A DNA stretch of 64,000 nt, taken from Planctomycetota bacterium. GTDB lineage: Bacteria > Planctomycetota > B15-G4 > SIAN01. Under the pieces are notes generated by a model. It did no database searches, had not been told where the DNA came from, and worked only from the letters and a program-made list of their open reading frames with translations. The stretch spans positions 53,177 to 117,176 of the forward strand of contig JAEUIC010000037.1 in assembly GCA_016795285.1 (NCBI GenBank), given 5' to 3'. Position numbers and translations under genes: made by a program. Shown here one piece after another: positions 33,901 to 43,052 of this stretch (positions are counted from its first letter, which is position 1; each line of letters begins with the position of its first letter).

Positions 33901-33944
33901 CGCGCGCGCCGACGCGGGGAACGACGATGCAGGCCCACGCTCAC
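30921..33944 (-). CDS. Secreted propeller plus PHP/DUF3604-type protein
   Basis: About 1007 residues. Arg-rich start, hydrophobic signal (about 17-33), acidic Gly-rich linker, then sialidase-like propeller repeats (about 65-480) with recurring DPALA...LFVAWSS and HPALAGAPDGALWIAWD. Residues about 535 onward hold a PHP metal-phosphoesterase-like domain: VWYGDLHRHTSLSRCSRG, FLAITDHAGHLD, VIPHTSADPGRKVDF and FVASSDHGSG. This order of metal motifs resembles DUF3604. The C-terminus is beta-rich. The start is a GTG at 33944 (another GTG at 33938); ribosome site AGGAG is a little distant. Substrate unknown. Confidence 0.75.
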   Translation of the reverse strand: MSVGLHRRSPRRRARAALLLLPPLLLGVAPLLLPSAQDEGARGRDGDGGGGGEGDGADDLEARDVPPPQPWPAFARVEGGDRERSAPCLVASADGGAWLVAHEWRAGEGDYLAARRVAADGRAEPPIELTAAPALRGAPCAALDRGGRLHVFWSELEGDGARLRGARVDAAGEVTAFAPLTAGAAARDPDVARAADGTLWLAWEQWVAGSDARGGSFDVHVAPLLEDESGARLGPARAVGTSRGSDLDPALARAGETLFVAWSSFVERDYEVLLQPLVEGAPLESISAESAADDLHPALAGAPDGALWIAWDRLVDSARGSSLPRDQPGGRRGEQSVHVRVARRDGAGVTLPAAAPGWIDGALPGAPLLGWGGGAPKLVVDAAGRPCVAYRYVLQSKSRDRRSGSPLLLQWLEAGGWSAAHELAASAGLGECGALALVDGAVWAAAQADRRFQIGSLWNGAAMPALQKTVAKQRGDEYATWIGPSAIAVGRMELPARVGEGGAAATAPRVAREVRRSTPHFHPAGERADDPYVTGASRHVVARGEQRFTVWYGDLHRHTSLSRCSRGIEPLPEDRYAFARDVYGDDFLAITDHAGHLDPGAWARLTRLLAFERTETLLPLCGYECSSRSQGHVNVLFADANAPLLSLASQDDANALRWLCAQLPPERALVIPHTSADPGRKVDFRQCDPRVTPLLEIYQSLRGSFEFDGCWRQSSRALANGGFAVDAVREQRGVGFVASSDHGSGAAYAGVLAESLAPDALFAALRARRTFAATARGLFVELRVDDALMGESVRCAAPPRVRLVTRMLQPIQDVLLLRDGRPWRRLGREREPAQADVALEFVIPQRSLPLRADLVVRLEVDAGRLVAPGARRISDPSQPSLAPIEGGVEFRWPKAAFAGDRDGYRLRLRAPREAVVTVTQGTQVSRIAVAKLLAEGFTGRLRDSTWQLIAHERHDTAVAEQKGLGVAELVQEWVDDEVAPGPTSYYARVIQADGETAWTSPIWVTRE

Positions 33945-34017
33945 GCGTCCGTTCTCCTCGCCTCTTCCCGCGCCGCGCGAGCCGCGCCGCGTGGCGCCGT
34001 CGTGCCGGCCGCGTCGG

Positions 34018-34046
34018 TTGCGCTCCATTCCGACGCGGGGCAATCT
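34018..34046 (+). promoter_or_regulatory. Possible sigma-70 promoter for the rhodanese gene
   Basis: TTGCGC (34018-34023), 17-base spacer, CAATCT (34041-34046), 37 bases before the start at 34083 in a divergent intergenic region. Both boxes are imperfect, the spacing is ideal. Confidence 0.4.
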
Positions 34047-34082
34047 ACGCCGCCTCATCCCCGATCGGCAGGAGCCGCCGCG

Positions 34083-34514
34083 ATGCCCTACCTGAACCTT
34101 CCGCCGCCGCAAGCCAAGGAGCTGCTCGATTCGGGCGAGGGGTGGATCTACGTCGACGTGCGCACCGAAGCGGAGTTCGCTGCCGGCCATCCGGTCGGGG
34201 CGCGCAACATCCCGATCGCGACCGGCGCGCCGCCGAACCTCGTGATGAACCCCGAGTTCCTCGCCGTCGTGAAGGCGAACTTCAAGAAGGACGCGAAGCT
34301 GATCTTCGGCTGCGCGTCGGGCGGCCGCTCGGCGCGCGCGTGCGAGGTCGCGGCGAACGCCGGCTACCTCGCGCTCGCCAACATGACCGGCGGTTTCCAC
34401 GGCGCGCGCACCGTGCTCGGCACCACCGAGAAGGGGTGGGCCGCCTGCGGCCTGCCGACCGCGACCACGGCGGCGCCCGATTGCAGCTACGACGCGCTGC
34501 GACGCAACGTCTAG
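34083..34514 (+). CDS. Rhodanese-like sulfurtransferase
   Basis: 143 residues, single rhodanese domain. WIYVDVRTEAEFAAGHPVGARNIPI is the CH2A-type N-terminal block and FGCASGGRSARACEVA carries the catalytic Cys77 in a six-residue loop typical of sulfurtransferases. The C-terminal MTGGFHGA...GWAACGLP is also standard. It moves sulfane sulfur to thiol acceptors in the cytosol. CAGGAG ribosome site. The last codons and stop lie inside a 15-base tandem repeat. Confidence 0.9.
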   Translation: MPYLNLPPPQAKELLDSGEGWIYVDVRTEAEFAAGHPVGARNIPIATGAPPNLVMNPEFLAVVKANFKKDAKLIFGCASGGRSARACEVAANAGYLALANMTGGFHGARTVLGTTEKGWAACGLPTATTAAPDCSYDALRRNV

Positions 34515-34564
34515 CGGCGCGACGTCGAGACGCGCTACGTCGAGCCGCGCAACGTCGAGACGCG
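34505..34564. repeat. 15-base tandem repeat across the rhodanese stop codon
   Basis: Four units of consensus CAACGTCGAGACGCG (34505-34519, 34520-34534, 34535-34549, 34550-34564). The first unit contains the TAG stop of the rhodanese gene, where it differs by CTAG for CGAG. The frame after the stop stays open through the repeats. Confidence 0.75.
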
Positions 34565-34606
34565 CAGCGCTGCCGCTTCGTCGCGCGGCGAGCGCGAGCC
34601 TCGTCC

Positions 34607-36259
34607 TCAGCCGTCGTCGATCGCGAGCGACTCGAGGTAGCCGGCGGCGAGGTCGAACGCCTCCCCTTCGCGGATCGCGGTGAAGCGCGAGGCGGCGAGG
34701 CGCACCTCGACGATCGGCAAGCGGCCCACCGGCGTCGCGCCGGCCGCGGGCAAGGCGAAGCGGTGGCGCAGCGGTGCCTCCCCGAGCGCGAGCGTGCCCG
34801 CCGGCACGCCGTCGATCGCCACCTCGACGACGAGGCCGCGCAATCCGTGGCGCGGGGGCAGCGGAGCCAACGCGAGATCGATCGCCGCTGCCCCAGCGCG
34901 GCGCGGCAGCTGCGCCAGGAAGACCGGCCCGAGCGCACCGGAAGGCAAGAGCCCCCCGACCACCTGGTTCATGCCGAGCCCCTCGGCCGGCACGATCGCC
35001 GGGCAGAGCGCCGCCACCGCCGCCGCGCGCGCTCGACACGCCCGCTCCTCCCACTGCGCCACCGTACGGCGCGGCGCGCGCCGATCGGCGAAGCGCGGGT
35101 CGTCGGCGGGCAGCTCGCCGGCGCCGTCGATCCAGCGCTGCACCGTGAGCAGATCGGTCGCGATCCAGCGCGCGAGCTGCGCGGCGAGCGGCGCGGCCGG
35201 GTGCGGATCGCCCGGCAGCAGGTCCCCGGGCGCGAGCTCCTCGATCAGCGGGATCACCGCCTGCTGCGGCCGGCGCGCCAGCACGCGCGAGAGGAGCGCC
35301 GCGTGGAGCGGCGAGTCGCCGTAGTGCGCGATCGCGAAGCGGCAATCGAGCGCGTCGAGGTCGTCGGCGAGCGCCACCACCTCCTCGGCCAGCGCGTCGT
35401 AGCGACGGCTCGACTCGCCGCCGAGGTCGGCCGTCAACACGATCGGACCGACGTCGGCCTCGCCGATCGAGAGCTCCCCCGCCTCGACGCGCGCGGCGAG
35501 CCGCAGCAGCCGCTCCTGGATGCGGTTGTTGCTGACCGGCAGCCACGGATCGTCGCTCTCGACGTCGGGAACGACGCGGCGGCGACCACGCGCCGCGAAC
35601 CCCTCGGTGTCGGAGAGGTCGTTGTCGATCGGCAGCCAGACGACGACGGCCGGAGCGAGCGCCTCCCAATGGTCGCGCAGGCAGGCGAAGGCGTTGCGAC
35701 CGTTCCAGCCGGGCAGGGCGACGGTGCGCACCACGCCGCGCGGCGCGGCGCTCGCGCCGCAGGCCTGCGCCAGCGCATCTTCGAGCTGCTGGCCGGGGCA
35801 CGCCTCGTTCACGAGCCCCTGACCGAAGGCCACCGAGTCGCCGAGCAGCACGATCGTCCGCGCGCCGGCCGCGGGCGGCGGGCCGGTGCGGCGGCGCAGT
35901 CCGAGCGCGTCGCTCTCGACCACCGCGCCGTGCATCCAGAGCGCTTGCGACGGCCGCATCTGGTAGCCGACCCGCGGGTCGGGGTGCGCTTGGAACGGAT
36001 CGCGCGAGACCGCGCCGCTGGCAGCGTCGCGCGGGCCGCCGTCGCGTACGGCACTGTCACGTACGGAACTGTCACGCACGGCAGCGTCGCGCGCGGCCCC
36101 TTCGCGTGCCACCGCGAGCGGACGGCGCAGGAGCGTCTGCGGCGCGCGGCCGGTGAGCAGCGCGTAGCTGCCGGCCGCCAACAGCAGCAGCAGCGCCGGC
36201 AGCACGATCGCCAGCGCGACGCGCTGCCAACGGCGCGACTCGATCGGGTCCAACGCCAC
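34607..36259 (-). CDS. Membrane-anchored SGNH/GDSL-like hydrolase
   Basis: 550 residues. One N-terminal transmembrane helix (about 14-34, VALAIVLPALLLLLAAGSYALL), a charged linker with RD repeats coded by 15-base units, then an SGNH-type domain starting TIVLLGDSVAFGQGL (GDS with the nucleophile Ser) followed by WLPIDNDLSD (N block) and a late DLLPGDPHPAAPLAAQLARWIA (D-x-x-H block). SGNH enzymes de-esterify lipids or polysaccharides and are found in cell-wall and exopolysaccharide acylation. Start GTG at 36259 or TTG at 36253; the latter is better spaced from GAGGGG. Confidence 0.75.
   Translation of the reverse strand: MALDPIESRRWQRVALAIVLPALLLLLAAGSYALLTGRAPQTLLRRPLAVAREGAARDAAVRDSSVRDSAVRDGGPRDAASGAVSRDPFQAHPDPRVGYQMRPSQALWMHGAVVESDALGLRRRTGPPPAAGARTIVLLGDSVAFGQGLVNEACPGQQLEDALAQACGASAAPRGVVRTVALPGWNGRNAFACLRDHWEALAPAVVVWLPIDNDLSDTEGFAARGRRRVVPDVESDDPWLPVSNNRIQERLLRLAARVEAGELSIGEADVGPIVLTADLGGESSRRYDALAEEVVALADDLDALDCRFAIAHYGDSPLHAALLSRVLARRPQQAVIPLIEELAPGDLLPGDPHPAAPLAAQLARWIATDLLTVQRWIDGAGELPADDPRFADRRAPRRTVAQWEERACRARAAAVAALCPAIVPAEGLGMNQVVGGLLPSGALGPVFLAQLPRRAGAAAIDLALAPLPPRHGLRGLVVEVAIDGVPAGTLALGEAPLRHRFALPAAGATPVGRLPIVEVRLAASRFTAIREGEAFDLAAGYLESLAIDDG
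36024..36098. repeat. 15-base tandem repeat in the hydrolase linker
   Basis: Five units related to GTCACGTACGGAACT (36024-36038, 36039-36053, 36054-36068, 36069-36083, 36084-36098) inside the preceding minus-strand gene, encoding VRDSS-type pentapeptides just after the membrane helix. Unit number can vary without frameshift. Confidence 0.7.
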
Positions 36260-36399
36260 CCCCCTCGCGCTCCGTCCCTCTTCTGGCAAGGCGACCGGGC
36301 AGCGGTCGTTCCGAAGGCGCGCCCCATGAATAGCCCCGCGCGGCGCGCTTGCACGCGAAGGGGCCGCCGGCAAACTCGCGCGCCCGATTCGTGACATTC

Positions 36400-36417
36400 G
36401 CCCATGCGCGCATGGGC
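36400..36417. promoter_or_regulatory. 18-bp perfect palindrome before the aldehyde dehydrogenase
   Basis: GCCCATGCG followed directly by CGCATGGGC, ending just before the AGGAGG ribosome site of the gene starting at 36431. A perfect spacerless palindrome at this place suits an operator for a dimeric repressor, or a leader structure that hides the ribosome site. Confidence 0.5.
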
Positions 36418-36430
36418 AGGAGGACCCGCG

Positions 36431-37960
36431 ATGCATCCGCTGCTGCAGCAACTCGGCGTCGCCGACCCCGCCCCGGGCCTGATCTGCGGGGAACGGCGCG
36501 GCGGCAGCGGAGCGCTGCTCGAGTCGTTCGATCCGGCGACCGGGAAGCTGCTCGGCCGGGTGCAGCAGGCGACGCGCGCCGAGTACGACGAGGTGGTCGG
36601 CCGCACCGAAGCGGCGTTCGCGAAGTGGCGCGCGGTGCCGGCGCCGCAGCGCGGCGAGATCGTCCGGCAGATCGGCGACGAGCTGCGCCGCTCGAAGGAG
36701 CCGCTCGGCCGGTTGGTCACCGCCGAGTGCGGCAAGCTCCTCACCGAGGGGCTCGGCGAGGTGCAGGAGATGATCGACATCGCCGACTTCGCGGTCGGCC
36801 TGTCGCGCCAGCTCTACGGACTCACGATGCACTCCGAGCGGCCATCGCATCGCATGTACGAGCAGTGGCACCCGCTCGGCGTGGTCGGGATCATCACCGC
36901 GTTCAACTTCCCCGCCGCGGTCTGGAGCTGGAACGCGATGCTCGCCGCGGTGTGCGGCGACACCATGGTCTGGAAGCCGTCGCCGAAGACGCCGCTCACC
37001 GCCGTCGCCGTGCAGCAGATCGCGAGCCGCGTGCTGGCGAAGCACGGCCATCCGGACGCGATGAGCCTCCTGATCGGCGAGCTCGCCGACGTCGGCGAAC
37101 CGCTGCTCGACGATCGGCGCGTGCCGCTCGTCTCGGCCACCGGCAGCACGGCGATGGGCCGCATCGTCGGCGAGCGCGTGGCGCGCCGCTTCGGCCGCAC
37201 GCTGCTCGAGCTCGGCGGCAACAACGCGATCGTGGTGCTCGACGACGCCGACCTCGACTTGGCGTTGCGCGCCATCGCCTTCGGGGCGGTCGGCACCGCC
37301 GGACAGCGCTGCACGACGACGCGGCGCGTCTACCTGCAGAAGGGGATCGCGGCGCCGCTCACCGCGCGCCTCGTCAAGGCGTACGCCACCTTCAAGGTCG
37401 GCGATCCGCAGGCGCCGGGCACGCTGGTCGGCCCGCTGATCGACCGCGCGGCGGTCGCGGGCTACGAACGCGCGCTGGCGCAGATCCGCGCGCAGGGCGG
37501 CGAGGTGCTGTGCGGCGCGAAGGTGCTGTCGGGCCCCGGCTACGAGTCGGGCTGCTTCGTCGCGCCGACGCTGGTGCGCGCGCGCCACGACCTCCCGCAG
37601 CTGCAGCACGAGGTCTTCGCGCCGATCACCTACCTGATCGAGGTCGCCGACGTCGACGAGGCGATCCGCTGCAACAACGCCGTCCCGCAGGGCCTCTCCT
37701 CGGCGATCTTCACGCTGAACCTCCGCCACGCCGAGCGCTTCCTGTCGGCGGCCGGCAGCGACTGCGGCATCGCCAACGTCAACATCGGCACGAGCGGCGC
37801 CGAGATCGGCGGCGCGTTCGGCGGCGAGAAGGAGACCGGCGGCGGGCGCGAGGCGGGCAGCGACTCCTGGAAGGCCTACATGCGCCGCCAGACCTGCACC
37901 ATCAACTTCGGCGCCACGCTGCCGCTCGCGCAGGGCGTCCAGTTCGAGGTCGGCTCGTGA
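36431..37960 (+). CDS. Aldehyde dehydrogenase, ALDH7 (aminoadipate semialdehyde) type
   Basis: 509 residues. HPLGVVGIITAFNFPAAVWSWNAMLAAVCGD is the NAD-binding region, LLELGGNNAIVVLDDAD holds the general-base Glu, TAGQRCTTTRR the catalytic Cys, and NVNIGTSGAEIGGAFGGEKETGGGREAGSDSWKAYMRRQTCTINFG closes the active site as in ALDH7A1 and bacterial AmaB. The usual reaction is oxidation of alpha-aminoadipate semialdehyde in lysine breakdown, NAD-dependent, cytosolic. AGGAGG ribosome site. Followed with GTGA overlap by a membrane protein. Confidence 0.92.
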   Translation: MHPLLQQLGVADPAPGLICGERRGGSGALLESFDPATGKLLGRVQQATRAEYDEVVGRTEAAFAKWRAVPAPQRGEIVRQIGDELRRSKEPLGRLVTAECGKLLTEGLGEVQEMIDIADFAVGLSRQLYGLTMHSERPSHRMYEQWHPLGVVGIITAFNFPAAVWSWNAMLAAVCGDTMVWKPSPKTPLTAVAVQQIASRVLAKHGHPDAMSLLIGELADVGEPLLDDRRVPLVSATGSTAMGRIVGERVARRFGRTLLELGGNNAIVVLDDADLDLALRAIAFGAVGTAGQRCTTTRRVYLQKGIAAPLTARLVKAYATFKVGDPQAPGTLVGPLIDRAAVAGYERALAQIRAQGGEVLCGAKVLSGPGYESGCFVAPTLVRARHDLPQLQHEVFAPITYLIEVADVDEAIRCNNAVPQGLSSAIFTLNLRHAERFLSAAGSDCGIANVNIGTSGAEIGGAFGGEKETGGGREAGSDSWKAYMRRQTCTINFGATLPLAQGVQFEVGS

Positions 37961-38532
37961 GCCGCTCGACGCGCTGCTCGCTGGCGGCCGCGGCGCTCGC
38001 CTTCCTGCTCGGCGCGCTCGCGCTCACCTTCTGGGTGGCGACCAGGAACTTCGCCATCGCCGATCCAGTGGCGACGCCGCGCACCGCGGAGGTGCTGGCG
38101 ATGACGCAGATCGAGGGCGACCTCTCGCGCGAGATGTTCTCGCGCTACTTCGCCTCGGAGAGCAACCGCGCGCTGTTCGCCTTCATGGGGCCGGCGCAGG
38201 TCGTCGCGGCGCTGCTCGCCTTCGCGCTCGCCTTCGGGGCGGTGAAGGGGCGGCCGCGCGGCACGGTCGTGCGCGCGCTGCTCGGCTTGGTGGCGGTCGT
38301 GGCGATCGGCCTGGCGCCGCTGGTTCCGAAGATGATCGAGTCGGGGCGCGCCATCGACTTCGTGCCGCGCGTGCCGGTCACGCCGGAGCGCGCCGACTTC
38401 ATGCGCTGGCACGGCATCTACATGGCGGGCAACGCCGCGCTGATGATCGCGGCGCTGCTGCTCGTCGCGCTGCTGCTCGCGGCCGCGCGCGCCGGCGACC
38501 AAGCGGCCGCCGGCGCGCGTTCCGCGGAGTGA
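37957..38532 (+). CDS. Four-helix membrane protein of unknown function
   Basis: 191 residues, GTG start overlapping the dehydrogenase stop by four bases. Hydrophobic helices at about 8-26, 75-95, 100-120 and 158-178; the loop between the first two carries DLSREMFSRYFASESNRALFAF. The helix arrangement is like DUF4149-type proteins but I am not certain. Its coupling to the dehydrogenase suggests a shared transcript and not necessarily a shared function. Confidence 0.65.
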   Translation: MSRSTRCSLAAAALAFLLGALALTFWVATRNFAIADPVATPRTAEVLAMTQIEGDLSREMFSRYFASESNRALFAFMGPAQVVAALLAFALAFGAVKGRPRGTVVRALLGLVAVVAIGLAPLVPKMIESGRAIDFVPRVPVTPERADFMRWHGIYMAGNAALMIAALLLVALLLAAARAGDQAAAGARSAE

Positions 38533-38535
38533 CCG

Positions 38536-40221
38536 TCACCGCCCGACGATCAGCTCGAGCCCCTTGGTGAACGAGACTCCCTTGCTCGCGCCGGGGTCGA
38601 CCTCGAGCACCTGCACGTCGAGCGTGAAGCCGGCCAAGGTGCAGTCGTAGGGCACCGACTCGGTGATGGTCGAGCCGTTCTTGTTGACCGTGAGGCTGAA
38701 CGAACCGAGCGGATCGACCAAGAGCGTCCCGCCGAGCGACGTCGGCACCGAGATCTGCGTGATCCCCCACAAGACCACGCCGAGCGTCGGCGCGCCGAGC
38801 GAGTTGCCGATCACGAGGTCGATGTCGCTGCCGAGGTCGGGATCGCCGTTCAACTTGATGGTCGGCACGCCGTTCGTTCCGGGCCATCCGCTGCCGTACT
38901 TGCTCCACGAGGCGATCGGGCAGTTCGTGAAGTCCGAGCTGAAGGCGTCGCGGAACCCGTTGGCGTCGGCCGGATCGAGGTTGGTGGCGCCGCCGAGGAA
39001 GCCGACGACGAGGCCGTCCGCCGACAGGCGGGCGCGGTAGCACTCGAGGTCGGCCACCACGCCGTCGCAGCTCAGGCTGACCAACGTCGTCGTGCCGGTC
39101 GGAACGTCGTGGAGGTAGATGTCGGCGTGTCCGTTGGGATCGAGCGGCGAGAGGTTCTTGGCGCGCGACTCGAACGCGATGGCGAGCCCGTCGGTGGAGA
39201 TCGTCGGGTCCCAGCTGTCGCCGTTCGTCTCGCCGTTCGTGCCGCGGTTGACGCGCACGGTGGTCCCGGCGTTGCGGTCGCGCAGGAAGATGTCGAACTT
39301 CTGGTTGGCGTCCCCGCTGACCAGGTTGGTCGCGTTCGAGTCGAAGACGACCATGGAGCCGTCGGCGGTCATGCTCGCGCCGATGATCGTCGTGCCGTTC
39401 GAACGGACGCCGGCGGTCGAGACCGTGATCAGCTCGGTGGTGGCGAGCGTCCGGTCGTAGAGGAAGAGGTCGTAGGCGGCGTTGATGTCGCCGGCGACCA
39501 GGTTGCTGGCGTCGCTGCCGAAGAGCACGTAGCGGCCGTCGTCGCTCACGTCCAAGGCGTAGCTGTAGCCGTTGGCGTCGACGCCGCCGATCCCGATCGA
39601 GATGCGCTCGGTCGTCTGCGCCTGCGTGTCGCGCAGGAAGACGTCGAGCGTGCCGTTGCCGTCGACCGCGACGAGGTTCGTCGCGTAGCTGCTGAAGGCG
39701 ACGTAGCGACCGTCGGCGGAGATCCGCCCGAAGCCCGAGGTGTCATCGGCCTGGACGCCGGCGCTCGACACGCTGACGCGCGTCGTCACGGCGGCAACGC
39801 GGTCGCGCACGAAGAGGTCGGTCTCCCCGTTCGTGTCGCCCACGACCAAGTCGCCCGCGTCGGAGGAGAAGACGAGGTAGCGCCCATCGCCCGAGAGCTC
39901 GCCGAGCTCGGCGGACGCGGAGCTGATCGCGCCGGTCGTGGTGACGATCGGATCCTCGATCGCGTCGGTCGAGCGGACCTTCAGGTAGATGTGGCTGTTG
40001 CCGTTCGGACCCGGCAGGAAGGCGCCGTTGGCGACGGCGAAGGCCACCACGTCGCCGTCGCCCGAGATCGCGACGTCCCAGGGCGACTCATCCACCTGCG
40101 TCCCATCGGGCAGCACGCTCGCGAGGCGCAGCTCCTGCGCGCGCGCGGCCGCGGTCGCGGCAGCGATCGCCACTCCGCAGGCTCCGATGGTTCCGAAGGC
40201 TCGCAACGGGATCAGGTTCAT
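38536..40221 (-). CDS. Secreted PD40/TolB-like beta-propeller with planctomycete-type C-terminal module
   Basis: 561 residues. Signal peptide about 1-28 (ARAQ). Residues about 40-430 contain six or more repeats of the form SxDGRYVxFsSdAtNLVxgDxNgxxDlFlrDr followed by a threonine-rich VSVSxxG strand, one propeller blade each. The C-terminus (about 440-560) has YGSGWPGTNGVPTIKL, DLGSDIDLVIGN and a late GFTLDVQVLEVDPGA; this layout is one I associate with many secreted planctomycete proteins. GGAGGAG ribosome site. A 14-base tandem repeat lies in its leader. Confidence 0.8.
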   Translation of the reverse strand: MNLIPLRAFGTIGACGVAIAAATAAARAQELRLASVLPDGTQVDESPWDVAISGDGDVVAFAVANGAFLPGPNGNSHIYLKVRSTDAIEDPIVTTTGAISSASAELGELSGDGRYLVFSSDAGDLVVGDTNGETDLFVRDRVAAVTTRVSVSSAGVQADDTSGFGRISADGRYVAFSSYATNLVAVDGNGTLDVFLRDTQAQTTERISIGIGGVDANGYSYALDVSDDGRYVLFGSDASNLVAGDINAAYDLFLYDRTLATTELITVSTAGVRSNGTTIIGASMTADGSMVVFDSNATNLVSGDANQKFDIFLRDRNAGTTVRVNRGTNGETNGDSWDPTISTDGLAIAFESRAKNLSPLDPNGHADIYLHDVPTGTTTLVSLSCDGVVADLECYRARLSADGLVVGFLGGATNLDPADANGFRDAFSSDFTNCPIASWSKYGSGWPGTNGVPTIKLNGDPDLGSDIDLVIGNSLGAPTLGVVLWGITQISVPTSLGGTLLVDPLGSFSLTVNKNGSTITESVPYDCTLAGFTLDVQVLEVDPGASKGVSFTKGLELIVGR

Positions 40222-40239
40222 CGCTCGCTCCTCCACCTT

Positions 40240-40295
40240 GGCTTGCAGACGTTGGCTTGCAGACGTCGGCTTGCAGACGTCAGCTGGCAGACCTC
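40240..40295. repeat. 14-base tandem repeat in the divergent acs/propeller intergenic region
   Basis: Four units of GGCTTGCAGACGTC: 40240-40253, 40254-40267 and 40268-40281 are nearly identical and 40282-40295 is diverged; a partial fifth follows. Each good unit includes or abuts GACGTC, itself a palindrome. The array starts 18 bases upstream of the propeller start codon. Confidence 0.8.
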
Positions 40296-40372
40296 GGCCT
40301 GCGCCCCTTGCCGCGGACGCCGGGCAGCGTCCAAAAGCGTTCGAACGGAGGGAAGCGATAGCACCGGGACAG

Positions 40373-40400
40373 TTGAGCGCGAAGGTTCGCCCCGCATAAT
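40373..40400 (+). promoter_or_regulatory. Sigma-70-type promoter for acs
   Basis: TTGAGC (40373-40378), 16-base spacer, CATAAT (40395-40400). Transcription would begin near 40407, giving a leader of about 48 bases with the ribosome site GGAG before the TTG at 40455. This argues against the in-frame GTG at 40410. Confidence 0.6.
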
Positions 40401-40454
40401 CCCCGCCTCGTGACATCCGCCGAACGCGGCGGTCCCCCAACCCGGAGCGACCTC

Positions 40455-42412
<1,958 letters not shown>

Positions 42413-42416
<4 letters not shown>

Positions 42417-42802
42417 GGAGCGCCACCCCGAGCGCCGCCGGGAACGCCAGCGTGCCGCTCGAGCAGCGCCTCTTCGTCGGGACGCACGGCTTCGTCGCCG
42501 CGCTCGAGCAGGCGACCGGCCGCGAACTCTGGCGCACGAGCCTGCCCGACACCGGCTACTCGATCGTCACGCTGCTCTTAGAGGCGGGCTTCCTCTTCGC
42601 GGCGAGCGGCGGCCACTGCTTCGCGCTCGATCCCGAGAGCGGCGCGATCGCCTGGCACAACGAGCTGAAGGGGCTCGGTCAGGGGGCGCTCTGCCTCGCG
42701 ACCACCCGCGTGCCGGCCAACGCCAGCGCCGACCCGATCCCGCAGCATGCGGCGGCGGCGCAGCAGCAAGCGGCGGCGAGCGGCGGCGCCGTGATCCAGT
42801 GA
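42413..42802 (+). CDS. Small PQQ-like propeller-blade protein
   Basis: 129 residues, GTG start overlapping the acs stop. RLFVGTHGFVAALEQATGRELWRTSLP and FLFAASGGHCFALDPESGAIAWHNELKGLGQGALCLATTR are two blades of a PQQ_2/pyrrolo-quinoline-quinone-like repeat. No signal peptide; Ala/Gln-rich C-terminal tail. Such mini-propellers are known as stand-alone genes but have no assigned role; here it is translationally coupled to acetate activation. Confidence 0.75.
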
Positions 42803-42806
42803 GCGC

Positions 42807-42851
42807 GAGCGGCTGAGCGGCGCGTTCGACCGCGCGGCCGGGCAGCCGCTC
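42807..42851 (+). terminator. Hairpin after the acs transcript
   Basis: GAGCGGCTG (42807-42815) pairs with CAGCCGCTC (42843-42851), and GCGCG/CGCGC inside forms an inner stem around TTCGAC. It lies five bases past the stop at 42802. No T tract. Confidence 0.5.
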
Positions 42852-43052
42852 CCGCGCGCGACGACGGCCGCTGGAATGTTGTGCGCGTCGCCGTCGCCGC
42901 CCCCGCGTCCGAGTGGTCTCCGGAAAAGAAGGGCGCGCAGCGCGGCAACGGCTCGCTGCCGCGCGCGGTCGATCGTGGGCTCCGCATCGGCGCCGCTGCG
43001 ACGAGACGTTGGGGATCGTCGCGCAGGCGCCGCCTTTCGGAGCCAGGCGACG

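Noticed and set aside
31083..34514. Plus-strand open frame of about 1140 codons running into the rhodanese gene
   Set aside because: Only the last 143 residues match a family. The rest is antisense to the PHP/propeller gene and low-complexity Arg-rich.
40240..40295. CRISPR array
   Set aside because: Units are 14 bases, directly abutting without spacers, and no cas gene is present.
40410..40454. GTG start of acs at 40410
   Set aside because: It would fall about three bases after the predicted transcription start and lacks a ribosome site; the TTG at 40455 has one.
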